Below, one piece after another: positions 1 through 5,980 of a DNA stretch of 9,143 nt. The position numbers and the translations under genes are program-made. The stretch comes from DASSKO01 sp035690425 (GTDB lineage: Bacteria; Actinomycetota; Actinomycetes; Propionibacteriales; Nocardioidaceae), in NCBI GenBank assembly GCA_035690425.1, contig DASSKO010000137.1, forward strand, positions 1 to 9,143. Reading direction: 5' to 3'. Below the pieces are notes generated by a model. That model worked only from the letters and a program-made list of their open reading frames with translations, did not search any database and was not told where the DNA came from. The first letter of the stretch is position 1, and each line of letters starts with the position of its first letter.

Positions 1-87
1 CTCCTCGGACGTGAGTCCCTCGACGGCTCCGTGTACGGCATCTTGGATTCGGCTGAACGCATCGGCCAGCACGTCGGCACTGTGCAT
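1..87 (-). CDS. DinB-like (DUF664-type) protein, N-terminal fragment
   Basis: Only the first 29 codons are inside the window; the gene runs off the left edge. The translation begins MHSADVLADAFSRIQDAVHG and continues with AVEGLTSEE. It resembles the first helix of actinobacterial DinB-superfamily proteins (DUF664 and mycothiol-dependent enzyme-like four-helix bundles), which typically open with a motif of the form ADVLxDAFxRIxExVHxAVxGL. The start is supported by a purine-rich Shine-Dalgarno stretch (GAGAGGTG, minus strand, 94..101) six bases before the ATG. It follows the rlmN stop by 25 bp on the same strand, so co-transcription with rlmN is likely. The metal-binding histidines expected further into a DinB fold lie outside the window, so no substrate can be suggested. 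The family call rests on memory of the N-terminal motif only. Confidence 0.6.
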   Translation of the reverse strand, partial: MHSADVLADAFSRIQDAVHGAVEGLTSEE

Positions 88-112
88 CGTGGTCACCTCT
101 CAATAGGAGTCG

Positions 113-1237
113 TCACACCTGGGTCGCGGCCAGCTGCCCGCAGGCGCCGTCGATGTCCTGTCCACGCGTGTCGCGGACCGTGGTCGGCACTCCCCTGGCC
201 TCGAGGCGGCGGACGAACTCGGCCTCGTCGGCCGGGTCGGACGCGGTCCACCTCGAGCCCGGCGTCGGGTTGAGCGGGATCAGGTTGACGTGCACCCAAC
301 CCCAGTCGCCGTAGGTGGTCAGCACGTCCGCCAGCAGGTCCGCGCGCCACGCCTGGTCGTTGATGCCGCGCATCATGGCGTACTCGATCGAGACCCGGCG
401 CTTGGTCGTCTCGGCGTACTCGTAAGCTGCCTGCACGGCCTCGTGCACGCTCCACCGGGTGTTGACCGGCACCAGCTCGTTGCGCAGCTCGTCGTCGGGC
501 GCGTGCAGCGACAGCGCGAGCGTGACCGGCAGGCCCTCGGTGGCCAGCTCCCGCATCCGGGGCACCAGCCCGACCGTCGACACGGTGACGCCGCGAGCGG
601 AGATGCCGAGTCCCTCGGGCGACGGCGCGGTGATGCGGCGCACCGCACTCATCAGCGCCCGGTAGTTTGCCATCGGCTCCCCCATGCCCATGAACACGAC
701 ATTGGAGACCCGCCCCGGACCGCCCGGCACCTCACCACGCGCCAGGGCGCGCGCGCCGACGACGACCTGCTCCACGATCTCGGCGGCGGACAGGTTGCGT
801 TGCAGGCCGCCCTGGCCGGTGGCGCAGAACGGGCAGGCCATGCCACAGCCCGCCTGCGACGACACGCACATCGTCGTGCGGCCGGGATAGCGCATCAGCA
901 CCGACTCGACCAAGGCGCCGTCGAACAGCCGCCACAGTGTCTTGACGGTCGTGCCGCGGTCCGCGCTCTTGCTGCTCAACGGGGTGAGCAGGCTCGGCAT
1001 CAGCTCGGCGACCAGCTCCTCGCGAATGTCACCGGGCAGGTCGGTCATCGCCGACGGATCGTCGACCAGCCGCTCGAAGTAGTGCTTGGAGACCTGGGTC
1101 GCGCGGAACCCCGGCAGCCCGGCGGCCGCGATGGCGGCCTTGCGCTCGGCGAGGGTGAGGTCGGCGAGGTGTCGCGGCGGCTTCTTCCGCCCGCGCGGCT
1201 CGTCGAAGACCAGGGGCAGGCTGCGGGTGTTTGACAT
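113..1237 (-). CDS. rlmN: 23S rRNA (adenine(2503)-C(2))-methyltransferase RlmN (dual-specificity radical SAM RNA methylase)
   Basis: This cytoplasmic radical SAM enzyme methylates C2 of A2503 in 23S rRNA; family members also act on A37 of some tRNAs. The protein is 374 aa, normal for the family. Residues C131, C135 and C138 form the CxxxCxxC cluster motif (CGMACPFC). C124 matches E. coli C118 and C366 matches the methyl-carrying C355, in the context GQDIDGACGQL. GMGEP at 184-188 is the SAM-binding motif. All residues expected for activity are present. The ATG at 1237 has no visible Shine-Dalgarno, but a possible -10 box lies nine bases upstream, so the mRNA may be leaderless. The gene is 139 bp downstream of cdsA, separated by a strong hairpin, and 25 bp upstream of a DinB-like gene. 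The cdsA-rlmN order is common in actinobacteria. Confidence 0.96.
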   Translation of the reverse strand: MSNTRSLPLVFDEPRGRKKPPRHLADLTLAERKAAIAAAGLPGFRATQVSKHYFERLVDDPSAMTDLPGDIREELVAELMPSLLTPLSSKSADRGTTVKTLWRLFDGALVESVLMRYPGRTTMCVSSQAGCGMACPFCATGQGGLQRNLSAAEIVEQVVVGARALARGEVPGGPGRVSNVVFMGMGEPMANYRALMSAVRRITAPSPEGLGISARGVTVSTVGLVPRMRELATEGLPVTLALSLHAPDDELRNELVPVNTRWSVHEAVQAAYEYAETTKRRVSIEYAMMRGINDQAWRADLLADVLTTYGDWGWVHVNLIPLNPTPGSRWTASDPADEAEFVRRLEARGVPTTVRDTRGQDIDGACGQLAATQV

Positions 1238-1246
1238 GGCACGTCG

Positions 1247-1252
1247 ATTGTC
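1247..1252 (-). promoter_or_regulatory. Possible -10 box for rlmN (leaderless start)
   Basis: The minus strand reads GACAAT nine bases upstream of the rlmN ATG. A start of transcription six to eight bases downstream would fall almost on the initiation codon, which fits the lack of a ribosome-binding site there. No convincing -35 element is seen at the usual spacing. The box lies after the cdsA-rlmN hairpin in the direction of transcription, which is where a secondary promoter would be useful. This is inference from motif and position only. Confidence 0.35.
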
Positions 1253-1269
1253 CCATGGGCGCCAAGCGC

Positions 1270-1306
1270 CGCGCCTTCTTCCACGACTCCGTGGAAGAAG
1301 GACGCG
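1270..1306 (-). terminator. Strong hairpin between cdsA and rlmN (possible U-less terminator)
   Basis: A near-perfect inverted repeat has arms CTTCTTCCACG at 1275..1285 and CGTGGAAGAAG at 1290..1300 around a 4-nt loop. The stem extends through C1274-G1301 and, past a bulged A1302, through four more pairs, giving about 16 pairs. It lies 70 bp after the cdsA stop and 32 bp before the rlmN start. No T-run follows on either strand, so it is not a classical intrinsic terminator; U-less hairpins of this kind are often proposed as terminators in actinobacteria. It could instead protect the 3' end of the upstream mRNA. The rest of the spacer (1307..1376) holds a near-palindrome around ACGGATCCGT and a GC-rich stretch behind the cdsA stop, but no gene. 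Confidence 0.55.
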
Positions 1307-1376
1307 TTACAGCGTGTACGCCGACCGCGGTTTACGGATCCGTGAAAGACGTACGCCGGCGCGGCGGCGCGGCGCC

Positions 1377-2237
1377 TCACACCAGCCAGTACAGGATCGC
1401 CCACGCGAACGCGACCGTCGCGAGCAGCGAGTCGAGCCGGTCCATGATGCCGCCGTGCCCGGGCAGCAGGCTGCTCATGTCCTTGATGCCGAGGTCACGC
1501 TTGATCAGTGACTCGACGAGGTCGCCCAGCGTCGCCGTGACCACCGTGACCAGGCCGAGCAGCACGCCTGCCCACCAGCGACCGTCGAGCAGGAAGACCA
1601 CGGTCGCCCAGCCGGCAACGGCGCACGAGACCGCCGAGCCGGTGAACCCCTCCCACGACTTCTTCGGGCTGATCGTGGGCGCCATCGGGTGCTTGCCGGC
1701 CAGCACCCCGACCGCGTAACCCCCGATGTCGCTGGCGATCGTGACGAGGATGAAGGTGACTACGCGCCACGCGCCGTCGTCGGACCGCAGCATCAGCAGC
1801 ACGAACGACATCAGGAACGGCACGTAGATGGTCACGAACACCGCGGCTGTCAGGTCGCGGACGAATCCGCGCGCCCCTTTGCCCAGACACCACAGCGCCG
1901 TCGCCAGCACCGTGCCGGCAAGGGTGGCCGCCACCGCGGTGGACCCCACGAGATAGGCCAATACCAGCATCACCAAGCCGCCACCGGCGACGGGTACGAC
2001 GGGGACCGAGGTGCCGTTGGTGGCCAAAGCGCCGCGCAGCTCCCAGACGGCGACCAGGAGCGCGGCACCGACCACGAGCAGGAACAGCGACTTCTCGAAG
2101 AACAGCGATGCGGCGATCAGCGCCAGCAGCACCACCGCGACACCGATCGCCGCAGGCAGGTCGCGGCCGGCACGGCTCGGCTTCGGCTCCGGTGAGGATG
2201 CGGCCGAGTGTTCCGCGCCCGGACTGGAGGGGGGCAT
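1377..2237 (-). CDS. cdsA: Phosphatidate cytidylyltransferase (CDP-diacylglycerol synthase)
   Basis: This integral membrane enzyme converts phosphatidic acid and CTP to CDP-diacylglycerol and pyrophosphate, the branch point for phosphatidylglycerol, cardiolipin and phosphatidylinositol. The protein is 286 aa. A Pro/Ser-rich, probably cytosolic, disordered N-terminus (1-28) precedes about eight to nine hydrophobic segments (roughly 30-47, 50-66, 77-98, 100-117, 128-150, 157-180, 201-217, 221-237 and 270-286). The family signature runs from S243 to D269 with KRD at 246-248, IKD at 251-253 and HGGIMDRLD at 261-269, including the essential acidic residues. SPKKSWEG at 190-197 and SDIGGY at 169-174 are further conserved blocks. 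The start is eight bases after the frr stop, so the two are probably translationally coupled. A GAGG sequence inside the end of frr may serve as the ribosome-binding site. Confidence 0.95.
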   Translation of the reverse strand: MPPSSPGAEHSAASSPEPKPSRAGRDLPAAIGVAVVLLALIAASLFFEKSLFLLVVGAALLVAVWELRGALATNGTSVPVVPVAGGGLVMLVLAYLVGSTAVAATLAGTVLATALWCLGKGARGFVRDLTAAVFVTIYVPFLMSFVLLMLRSDDGAWRVVTFILVTIASDIGGYAVGVLAGKHPMAPTISPKKSWEGFTGSAVSCAVAGWATVVFLLDGRWWAGVLLGLVTVVTATLGDLVESLIKRDLGIKDMSSLLPGHGGIMDRLDSLLATVAFAWAILYWLV

Positions 2238-2245
2238 CGAATCAG

Positions 2246-2803
2246 TCAGACCTCGAGCAGCTCGGCTTCCTTGTGCCTGATCAGCTCGTCGATCTCCTCC
2301 ACGTGCTTCTTGGTCATGCCGTCGAGCCGCTTCTCCGCGGCGTTGACGTCGTCCTCACCGACCTCGGAGTCCTTGACCATCTTGTCGAGGGTCTGCTTGG
2401 CGTGCCGGCGGATGTTGCGTATCGAGACCCGGGCCTCCTCGGCCTTGGCCTTGGCGACCTTGATGTACTCCCTGCGGCGCTCCTCGGTGAGCTCGGGCAT
2501 CGTGACCCGGATGACGTTGCCGTCGTCGGTCGGGTTCACGCCGAGGTCGGAGTCGCGGATGGCCCGCTCGATGGCCGCGGAAGCGGTGCGGTCGTAGGGC
2601 TGGATCAGCACGGTGCGTGCCTCCGGCGACTGGAAGGACGCCAGCTGCTGGATCGGCGTGGGTGTGCCGTAGTACTCAGCCGTCAGCTTGCTGAACATCG
2701 CCGGGTGCGCGCGGCCCGTCCGGATGGCCGCGAACTCCTCCTTGCCGACACCGACGGCCTTGCTCATCCTCTGGTCTGCATCGCGCAGGGTCTGGTCGAT
2801 CAC
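2246..2803 (-). CDS. frr: Ribosome-recycling factor
   Basis: The recycling factor splits the post-termination ribosome together with EF-G in the cytoplasm. The chosen GTG start at 2803 gives exactly 185 aa, the usual family length, beginning with the typical opening of the form (M)IDQTLRDADQRMSKAV. A longer reading from an ATG at 2839 would add 12 unrelated residues. The GTG is preceded by GAGGAG at 2809..2814 with a five-base spacer, while the upstream ATG has no comparable site. Conserved blocks include the RTGRAHPAMF segment near residues 28-37, YYGTPTPIQQLAS near 43-55, and the C-terminal helix rich in KKHVEEIDEL. The gene follows pyrH by 54 bp and precedes cdsA by eight bases, the conserved pyrH-frr-cdsA order. 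Confidence 0.97.
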   Translation of the reverse strand: MIDQTLRDADQRMSKAVGVGKEEFAAIRTGRAHPAMFSKLTAEYYGTPTPIQQLASFQSPEARTVLIQPYDRTASAAIERAIRDSDLGVNPTDDGNVIRVTMPELTEERRREYIKVAKAKAEEARVSIRNIRRHAKQTLDKMVKDSEVGEDDVNAAEKRLDGMTKKHVEEIDELIRHKEAELLEV

Positions 2804-2808
2804 GCCGG

Positions 2809-2814
2809 CTCCTC
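2809..2814 (-). promoter_or_regulatory. frr ribosome-binding site that decides the GTG start
   Basis: The minus strand reads GAGGAG, five bases upstream of the GTG at 2803..2801. It supports GTG initiation over the in-frame ATG 36 bases further upstream. Confidence 0.85.
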
Positions 2815-2857
2815 GTTGGTGTGGCCCCTCGCTGGGCAATCTCGGTGGGTGGGCGAG

Positions 2858-3646
2858 TCAGGGATGCGTCTCGCCCACGACCGTGCCGATCCTCTCACCT
2901 GCGGCGACGCGGGCGATGTTGCCCTCACACATCAGCTCGAACACCACGATCGGCATCGCGTTGTCGCGACACAGGCTGATCGCGGTCGCGTCGGCCACGC
3001 GGAGCCCGCGGGACAGGAACTCGTCGTAGGAGAGAAAACCGAACTTTACCGCGCGCGGGTTCTCGTTGGGATCGGAGTCGTACACGCCGTCCGTGCCCTG
3101 CTTGCCCATCAGGATCGCCTCGGCGCCGATCTCGAGCGCGCGTTGGGCCGCCACTGTGTCGGTGGAGAAGTACGGCATCCCGGAGCCGGCACCGAAGATC
3201 ACGACCCGGCCCTTCTCGAGGTGCCGCACCGCCCGGCGGGGGATGTAGGGCTCGGCGACCTGGCCCATGGTGATCGCGGTCTGCACGCGGGTCTCGACTC
3301 CGGCCTTCTCCAGGAAGTCCTGCAGCGCCAGGCAGTTCATCACCGTGCCGAGCATGCCCATGTAGTCGGCGCGGCTGCGGTCCATGCCCCGCTGTTGCAG
3401 CTCTGCACCACGGAAGAAGTTGCCGCCGCCCACCACGATCGCCACCTGCACGCCGTCGCGGACGACCTTGGCGATCTGGACGGCCAGGGAGCTGACGATG
3501 TCAGGGTCGACCCCCAGCTTGCCTCCACCGAAGGCCTCGCCGGAGAGCTTCAGCAGCACCCGGCGGTAGCCACCGCCGCCGTCGGAGACCTCCGCCGAGG
3601 CCGGATCGGTAATCGCCGCATCAGTGGACACTGTGCTCAGCTCCAT
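2858..3646 (-). CDS. pyrH: Uridylate (UMP) kinase
   Basis: PyrH phosphorylates UMP to UDP with ATP in pyrimidine nucleotide synthesis; bacterial enzymes are hexamers of the amino acid kinase fold, regulated by GTP and UTP. As called it has 262 aa, about 20 longer than E. coli PyrH because of a variable, probably disordered N-terminus (1-26) before the core starts at YRRVLLKLSGE. Key blocks are KLSGE (33-37, phosphate binding), VGGGNFFRG (72-80), the UMP-binding GAGSGMPYFSTDT (152-164) and KQGTDGVYDSDP (182-193). The start is uncertain. The ATG at 3646 lacks its own clear Shine-Dalgarno, whereas a strong one at 3671..3676 points to an out-of-frame ATG at 3663 that opens an eight-codon ORF ending inside the pyrH start region. 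A GTG at 3631 is the alternative start. It lies between tsf (85 bp upstream) and frr (54 bp downstream). Confidence 0.95.
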   Translation of the reverse strand: MELSTVSTDAAITDPASAEVSDGGGGYRRVLLKLSGEAFGGGKLGVDPDIVSSLAVQIAKVVRDGVQVAIVVGGGNFFRGAELQQRGMDRSRADYMGMLGTVMNCLALQDFLEKAGVETRVQTAITMGQVAEPYIPRRAVRHLEKGRVVIFGAGSGMPYFSTDTVAAQRALEIGAEAILMGKQGTDGVYDSDPNENPRAVKFGFLSYDEFLSRGLRVADATAISLCRDNAMPIVVFELMCEGNIARVAAGERIGTVVGETHP

Positions 3647-3663
3647 GCTGTGCTCGACTCCAT
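3637..3663 (-). CDS. Possible eight-codon upstream ORF overlapping the pyrH start
   Basis: An ATG at 3663 opens a reading frame of eight codons (MESSTAWS) closed by TGA at 3639..3637. It has the best ribosome-binding site in the tsf-pyrH spacer (AGGAGG at 3671..3676, seven-base spacer). It overlaps the pyrH ATG at 3646 in another frame, and its stop lies five bases before an in-frame pyrH GTG at 3631. Ribosomes ending here could reinitiate on pyrH. It may also be only an accident of a shifted start; no codon-bias test is possible at this length. Confidence 0.35.
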   Translation of the reverse strand: MESSTAWS

Positions 3664-3670
3664 CGGGCGG

Positions 3671-3676
3671 CCTCCT
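3671..3676 (-). promoter_or_regulatory. Strong Shine-Dalgarno in the tsf-pyrH spacer
   Basis: The minus strand reads GAGGAGG, with the AGGAGG core seven bases before the ATG at 3663. It is 24 bases from the annotated pyrH ATG at 3646, too far to serve it directly, so it either drives the short upstream ORF or indicates coupled initiation. Confidence 0.6.
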
Positions 3677-3731
3677 CGGCGGTCACTGCCTGGTCAGAAC
3701 GAACTCGACGATCCCTCGGCGGCGGTGCTGG

Positions 3732-4553
3732 TCAGCTCTGCCCGACCTCGAACCGGGCGAACCGGGAGACGCGTACGCCTGCCTCGTCCAGCACGGACTT
3801 CACACTCTTCTTGGAGTCCTGCACCGACGGCTGCTCGAGCAGGGCGACCTCCTTGAAGAACCCGTTGAGGCGACCTTCGGTGATCTTGGCCAGGGCACCC
3901 TCGGGCTTGCCCTCCTCACGCGCCGTCGCCTCGGCGATCTCCCGCTCCTTGGCGACCACGTCGGCCGGTACGTCGTCCCGCGAGACGTACTGCGGGCGCA
4001 TCGCAGCGATCTGCATCGCGACACCACGGGCAGCCTCGTCGCCGGCACCGGCGTACTCGACGAGCACACCGACGGCGGGCGGCAGGTCGCTGGCGCGACG
4101 GTGCAGGTAGACAGCGGTGTCCCCCTCGAAGACGGCGACCCGGCCGAGCACGATCTTCTCGCCGATGACTGCGGCGAGATCGGACACGGCCTGCTCGACC
4201 GTCTTGCCGTCGGCCAGTGCGACCGACTTCAGCGCCTCGGCGTCGGCCGGCTTCGCCTCGGACGCGGCGACAGCGATGTCGTTCGCCAACTGCTGGAACT
4301 GCTCGTTCTTCGCGACGAAGTCGGTCTCGCTGTTGAGCTCGACGATCGCCGTACCGGCGGTCGCGACCAGACCTGCCGACGCCGTACGCTCGGCGCCACG
4401 CTTGGCCGCCTTCGCGGCCCCCTTCACGCGAAGAACCTCGACCGCCTTGTCGAAGTCACCATCGACCTCGGTCAGCGCCTTCTTCGCGTCCATCATGCCC
4501 GCGCCGGTGTGGTCGCGGAGCTTCTTCACATCCGCGGCGGTGATGTTCGCCAT
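3732..4553 (-). CDS. tsf: Translation elongation factor Ts
   Basis: EF-Ts is the guanine nucleotide exchange factor that releases GDP from EF-Tu. The ATG at 4553 gives 273 aa, close to the E. coli length (283), with the classical opening MANITAADVKKLRDHTGAGM. The first family signature spans L12-L27 (LRDHTGAGMMDAKKAL, after the N-terminal UBA-like helix bundle). The second spans E72-K82 (ELNSETDFVAK) and contains the TDFV contact with EF-Tu. The core domain follows, with repeated segments VGVLVEYAG near 161-169 and VALLEQPSVQD near 236-246. The frame stays open upstream to about 4940, but that part is an antisense-like shadow of rpsB and is not part of the protein. The start has only a weak ribosome-binding site (GAGGG about 11 bases upstream, or GAAGA nearer). 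It lies 100 bp after rpsB. Confidence 0.97.
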   Translation of the reverse strand: MANITAADVKKLRDHTGAGMMDAKKALTEVDGDFDKAVEVLRVKGAAKAAKRGAERTASAGLVATAGTAIVELNSETDFVAKNEQFQQLANDIAVAASEAKPADAEALKSVALADGKTVEQAVSDLAAVIGEKIVLGRVAVFEGDTAVYLHRRASDLPPAVGVLVEYAGAGDEAARGVAMQIAAMRPQYVSRDDVPADVVAKEREIAEATAREEGKPEGALAKITEGRLNGFFKEVALLEQPSVQDSKKSVKSVLDEAGVRVSRFARFEVGQS

Positions 4554-4608
4554 GAGATCTTCAACCCTCAGCTTCCGTATGTGTGGGGTGGCTAGGTGAG
4601 CCCGGGCC

Positions 4609-4633
4609 GGCCGCCAGGGGGTGGCTGGCGACC
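4609..4633 (-). terminator. Hairpin in the rpsB-tsf spacer (candidate attenuator)
   Basis: The minus-strand RNA can form a nine-pair stem, GGUCGCCAG with CUGGCGGCC (one G-U pair), around a seven-base CCACCCC loop. It sits 20 bp after the rpsB stop and 55 bp before the tsf start. No U-tract follows. A partial terminator or attenuator at this place would lower tsf relative to rpsB, as is known for the E. coli rpsB-tsf operon; a role in mRNA processing is equally possible. Confidence 0.5.
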
Positions 4634-4653
4634 GTCCCGTCACTGCTGGTGGG

Positions 4654-5631
4654 TCAGGACTGCCGCTCTTCGGCGTCGGTCCGGGAACCGGCAGGCGCGG
4701 CGTCAGCCTCGGCGATCGCCTCCACAGGGGTATCCCCCGCCGGCGCCTCGGTCTTGTCCGTCTGCTGCGCCTCGGCGGCCGCCTCGGTCGCCTCGTCCGC
4801 AACCTCCGCGGCGGGCGCATCCGTCTTCGGCGCCGCCTGCGCCGCGTCCTGGTCGTGCTGCAGCAGCTCGCGCTCCCACTCGGCCAGCGGCTCCTCGGCG
4901 CCGAGCTCGCTGCCGGCGGGCTCCTCGCCCGTCCTGGCACCGGACCGGGCCATCAGACCGTCCGCGACCGCGTCGGCGACCACGCGGGTGAGCAAGGTGA
5001 CCGCGCGGATGGCGTCGTCGTTGCCGGGGATCGGGTAGTCGACCTCGTCGGGATCGCAGTTGGTGTCGAGGATGCCGATGATCGGGATCCGCAGCTTGCG
5101 CGCCTCGTCGACGGCGAGGTGCTCCTTCTTGGTGTCGACGATCCACACCGCGGCAGGGGTTCGCTGCATGTCACGGACACCACCGAGGCTGCGCTCGAGC
5201 TTGGTGTGCTCGCGGCGCATCTGCAGGAGCTCCTTCTTCGTGCGGCTGGAGCCGGCGACGTCGTCGAAGTCGACCTCGCCGAGCTCCTTCATGCGCTCGA
5301 GGCGCTTGTGCACGGTCTGGAAGTTGGTGAGCATGCCGCCGAGCCAGCGCTGGTTGACATAGGGCATGCCCACCCGCGTGGCCTGCTCGGCGATAGCCTC
5401 CTGGGCCTGCTTCTTGGTGCCGACGAACATCACCGAGCCGCCGCGGGCGACCGTGCCCTTGATGAACTCGTACGCGCGGTCGATGTAGGCCAGCGACTGC
5501 TGCAGGTCGATGATGTAGATGCCGTTGCGCTCGGTGAAGATGAAGCGCCTCATCTTGGGGTTCCAGCGACGGGTCTGGTGCCCGAAGTGGACGCCGCTCT
5601 CGAGGAGCTGGCGCATGGTGACGACTGCCAT
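4654..5631 (-). CDS. rpsB: 30S ribosomal protein S2 with long acidic C-terminal tail
   Basis: S2 is a late-binding small-subunit protein needed for S1 docking in many bacteria and for assembly. The ATG at 5631 has a near-ideal Shine-Dalgarno (AAGGAG, 5639..5644, seven-base spacer) and the classical opening MAVVTMRQLLESGVHFGHQT. An in-frame ATG six codons upstream is less well placed. The protein is 325 aa against about 240 in E. coli. The core (1 to about 225) contains LLESGVHFGH (9-18), RWNPKM (22-27), NQRWLGGMLTNF (93-104) and PIIGILDTNCDPDEVDYPIPGNDDA (183-207). The remaining roughly 85 residues are rich in Ala, Glu, Asp and Thr and look disordered, apart from a short helix-like LAEWERELLQHD (249-260). 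Such tails are usual in actinobacterial S2. It is the first gene of the minus-strand cluster. Confidence 0.98.
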   Translation of the reverse strand: MAVVTMRQLLESGVHFGHQTRRWNPKMRRFIFTERNGIYIIDLQQSLAYIDRAYEFIKGTVARGGSVMFVGTKKQAQEAIAEQATRVGMPYVNQRWLGGMLTNFQTVHKRLERMKELGEVDFDDVAGSSRTKKELLQMRREHTKLERSLGGVRDMQRTPAAVWIVDTKKEHLAVDEARKLRIPIIGILDTNCDPDEVDYPIPGNDDAIRAVTLLTRVVADAVADGLMARSGARTGEEPAGSELGAEEPLAEWERELLQHDQDAAQAAPKTDAPAAEVADEATEAAAEAQQTDKTEAPAGDTPVEAIAEADAAPAGSRTDAEERQS

Positions 5632-5638
5632 CGTCGTT

Positions 5639-5644
5639 CTCCTT
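5639..5644 (-). promoter_or_regulatory. rpsB ribosome-binding site
   Basis: The minus strand reads AAGGAG seven bases before the ATG at 5631. It decides against the in-frame ATG at 5649, which would place this site inside the coding region. It lies only five bases beyond the last hairpin of the leader. Confidence 0.85.
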
Positions 5645-5649
5645 CTCAA

Positions 5650-5700
5650 GAGCCCTGGTCGGGCTCGGACGGTTCATGCCGTCACCGGCGGTGACAGCCC
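5650..5700 (-). promoter_or_regulatory. rpsB 5' leader, ribosome-proximal hairpins (candidate autoregulatory element)
   Basis: In the minus-strand RNA, GUCACC-GCC-GGUGAC forms a perfect six-pair hairpin (5681..5695). Nearer the start, GAGCCC-GACCA-GGGCUC forms another six-pair hairpin (5650..5666) that ends five bases before the Shine-Dalgarno. The AGCCC of this second hairpin (5661..5665) can alternatively pair with GGGCU at 5696..5700, enclosing the first hairpin. The two pairings exclude each other, so a switch affecting access to the ribosome-binding site is possible. S2 is known to repress its own operon in E. coli; whether this leader binds S2 is inference. Short GC-rich matches like these can also arise by chance. 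Confidence 0.45.
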
Positions 5701-5757
5701 TGACGCCTGCGCGCGGCCGGCCCTGTCCAGACTCTGCACAGAGACCGTCGGCCGCGC

Positions 5758-5772
5758 CCACCGAGTCGGTGG
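5758..5772 (-). promoter_or_regulatory. Hairpin in the upstream part of the rpsB leader
   Basis: The minus-strand RNA forms CCACCG-ACU-CGGUGG, a six-pair stem with a three-base loop. A further possible stem near the 5' end of the transcript (5791..5808) pairs GGCCCG with CGGGUC around UCUAGG. Together with the ribosome-proximal hairpins they give the leader several consecutive stems. Function is unknown. Confidence 0.4.
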
Positions 5773-5817
5773 CATGCGGCGCGCGAAGTCGACCCGCCTA
5801 GACGGGCCGCTGCAGCC

Positions 5818-5848
5818 ATTGTAGGCGACACCCGCCGTGCGGGACCAA
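5818..5848 (-). promoter_or_regulatory. Probable rpsB operon promoter
   Basis: On the minus strand TACAAT at 5818..5823 matches the -10 consensus at five of six positions and stands out in this GC-rich spacer. TTGGTC at 5843..5848 is a weaker -35 candidate with a 19-base spacing, longer than ideal. Transcription from about 5811 would give a leader of roughly 180 nt before the rpsB ATG. No comparable promoter was seen on the plus strand for the divergent gene at 5981; the remaining spacer (5849..5980) shows nothing else I can name. Confidence 0.6.
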
Positions 5849-5980
5849 ATCGCTGCGCCGCCGGAGCGTCGGCCGCGGCGCGGACCGGTTTCCGTCCACA
5901 ACGGCGGATCGCGGCCAGCTCGTGCACAGCCGGGTACGGCGCTGTGGCCGCGGCTGCGGCGGTCGGCGCAGTGTTGCCGC

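Noticed and set aside
1316..1357. Direct repeat GTACGCCG in the cdsA-rlmN spacer
   Set aside because: Eight bases twice within a GC-rich spacer is within chance expectation.
2108..3856. A 582-codon open frame on the plus strand across frr and pyrH
   Set aside because: It is antisense to well-supported frr and pyrH and shows no recognisable domain or ribosome-binding site; GC-rich shadow.
4554..4940. Upstream in-frame extension of tsf
   Set aside because: The frame is open but overlaps the end of rpsB, is mostly Arg/Pro, and EF-Ts begins at the classical MANITAADVKKLRDHTG.
5675..5677. ATG in the rpsB leader opening a frame that overlaps rpsB out of frame
   Set aside because: It has no good Shine-Dalgarno, and the frame continues as a shadow of rpsB rather than ending as a leader peptide.
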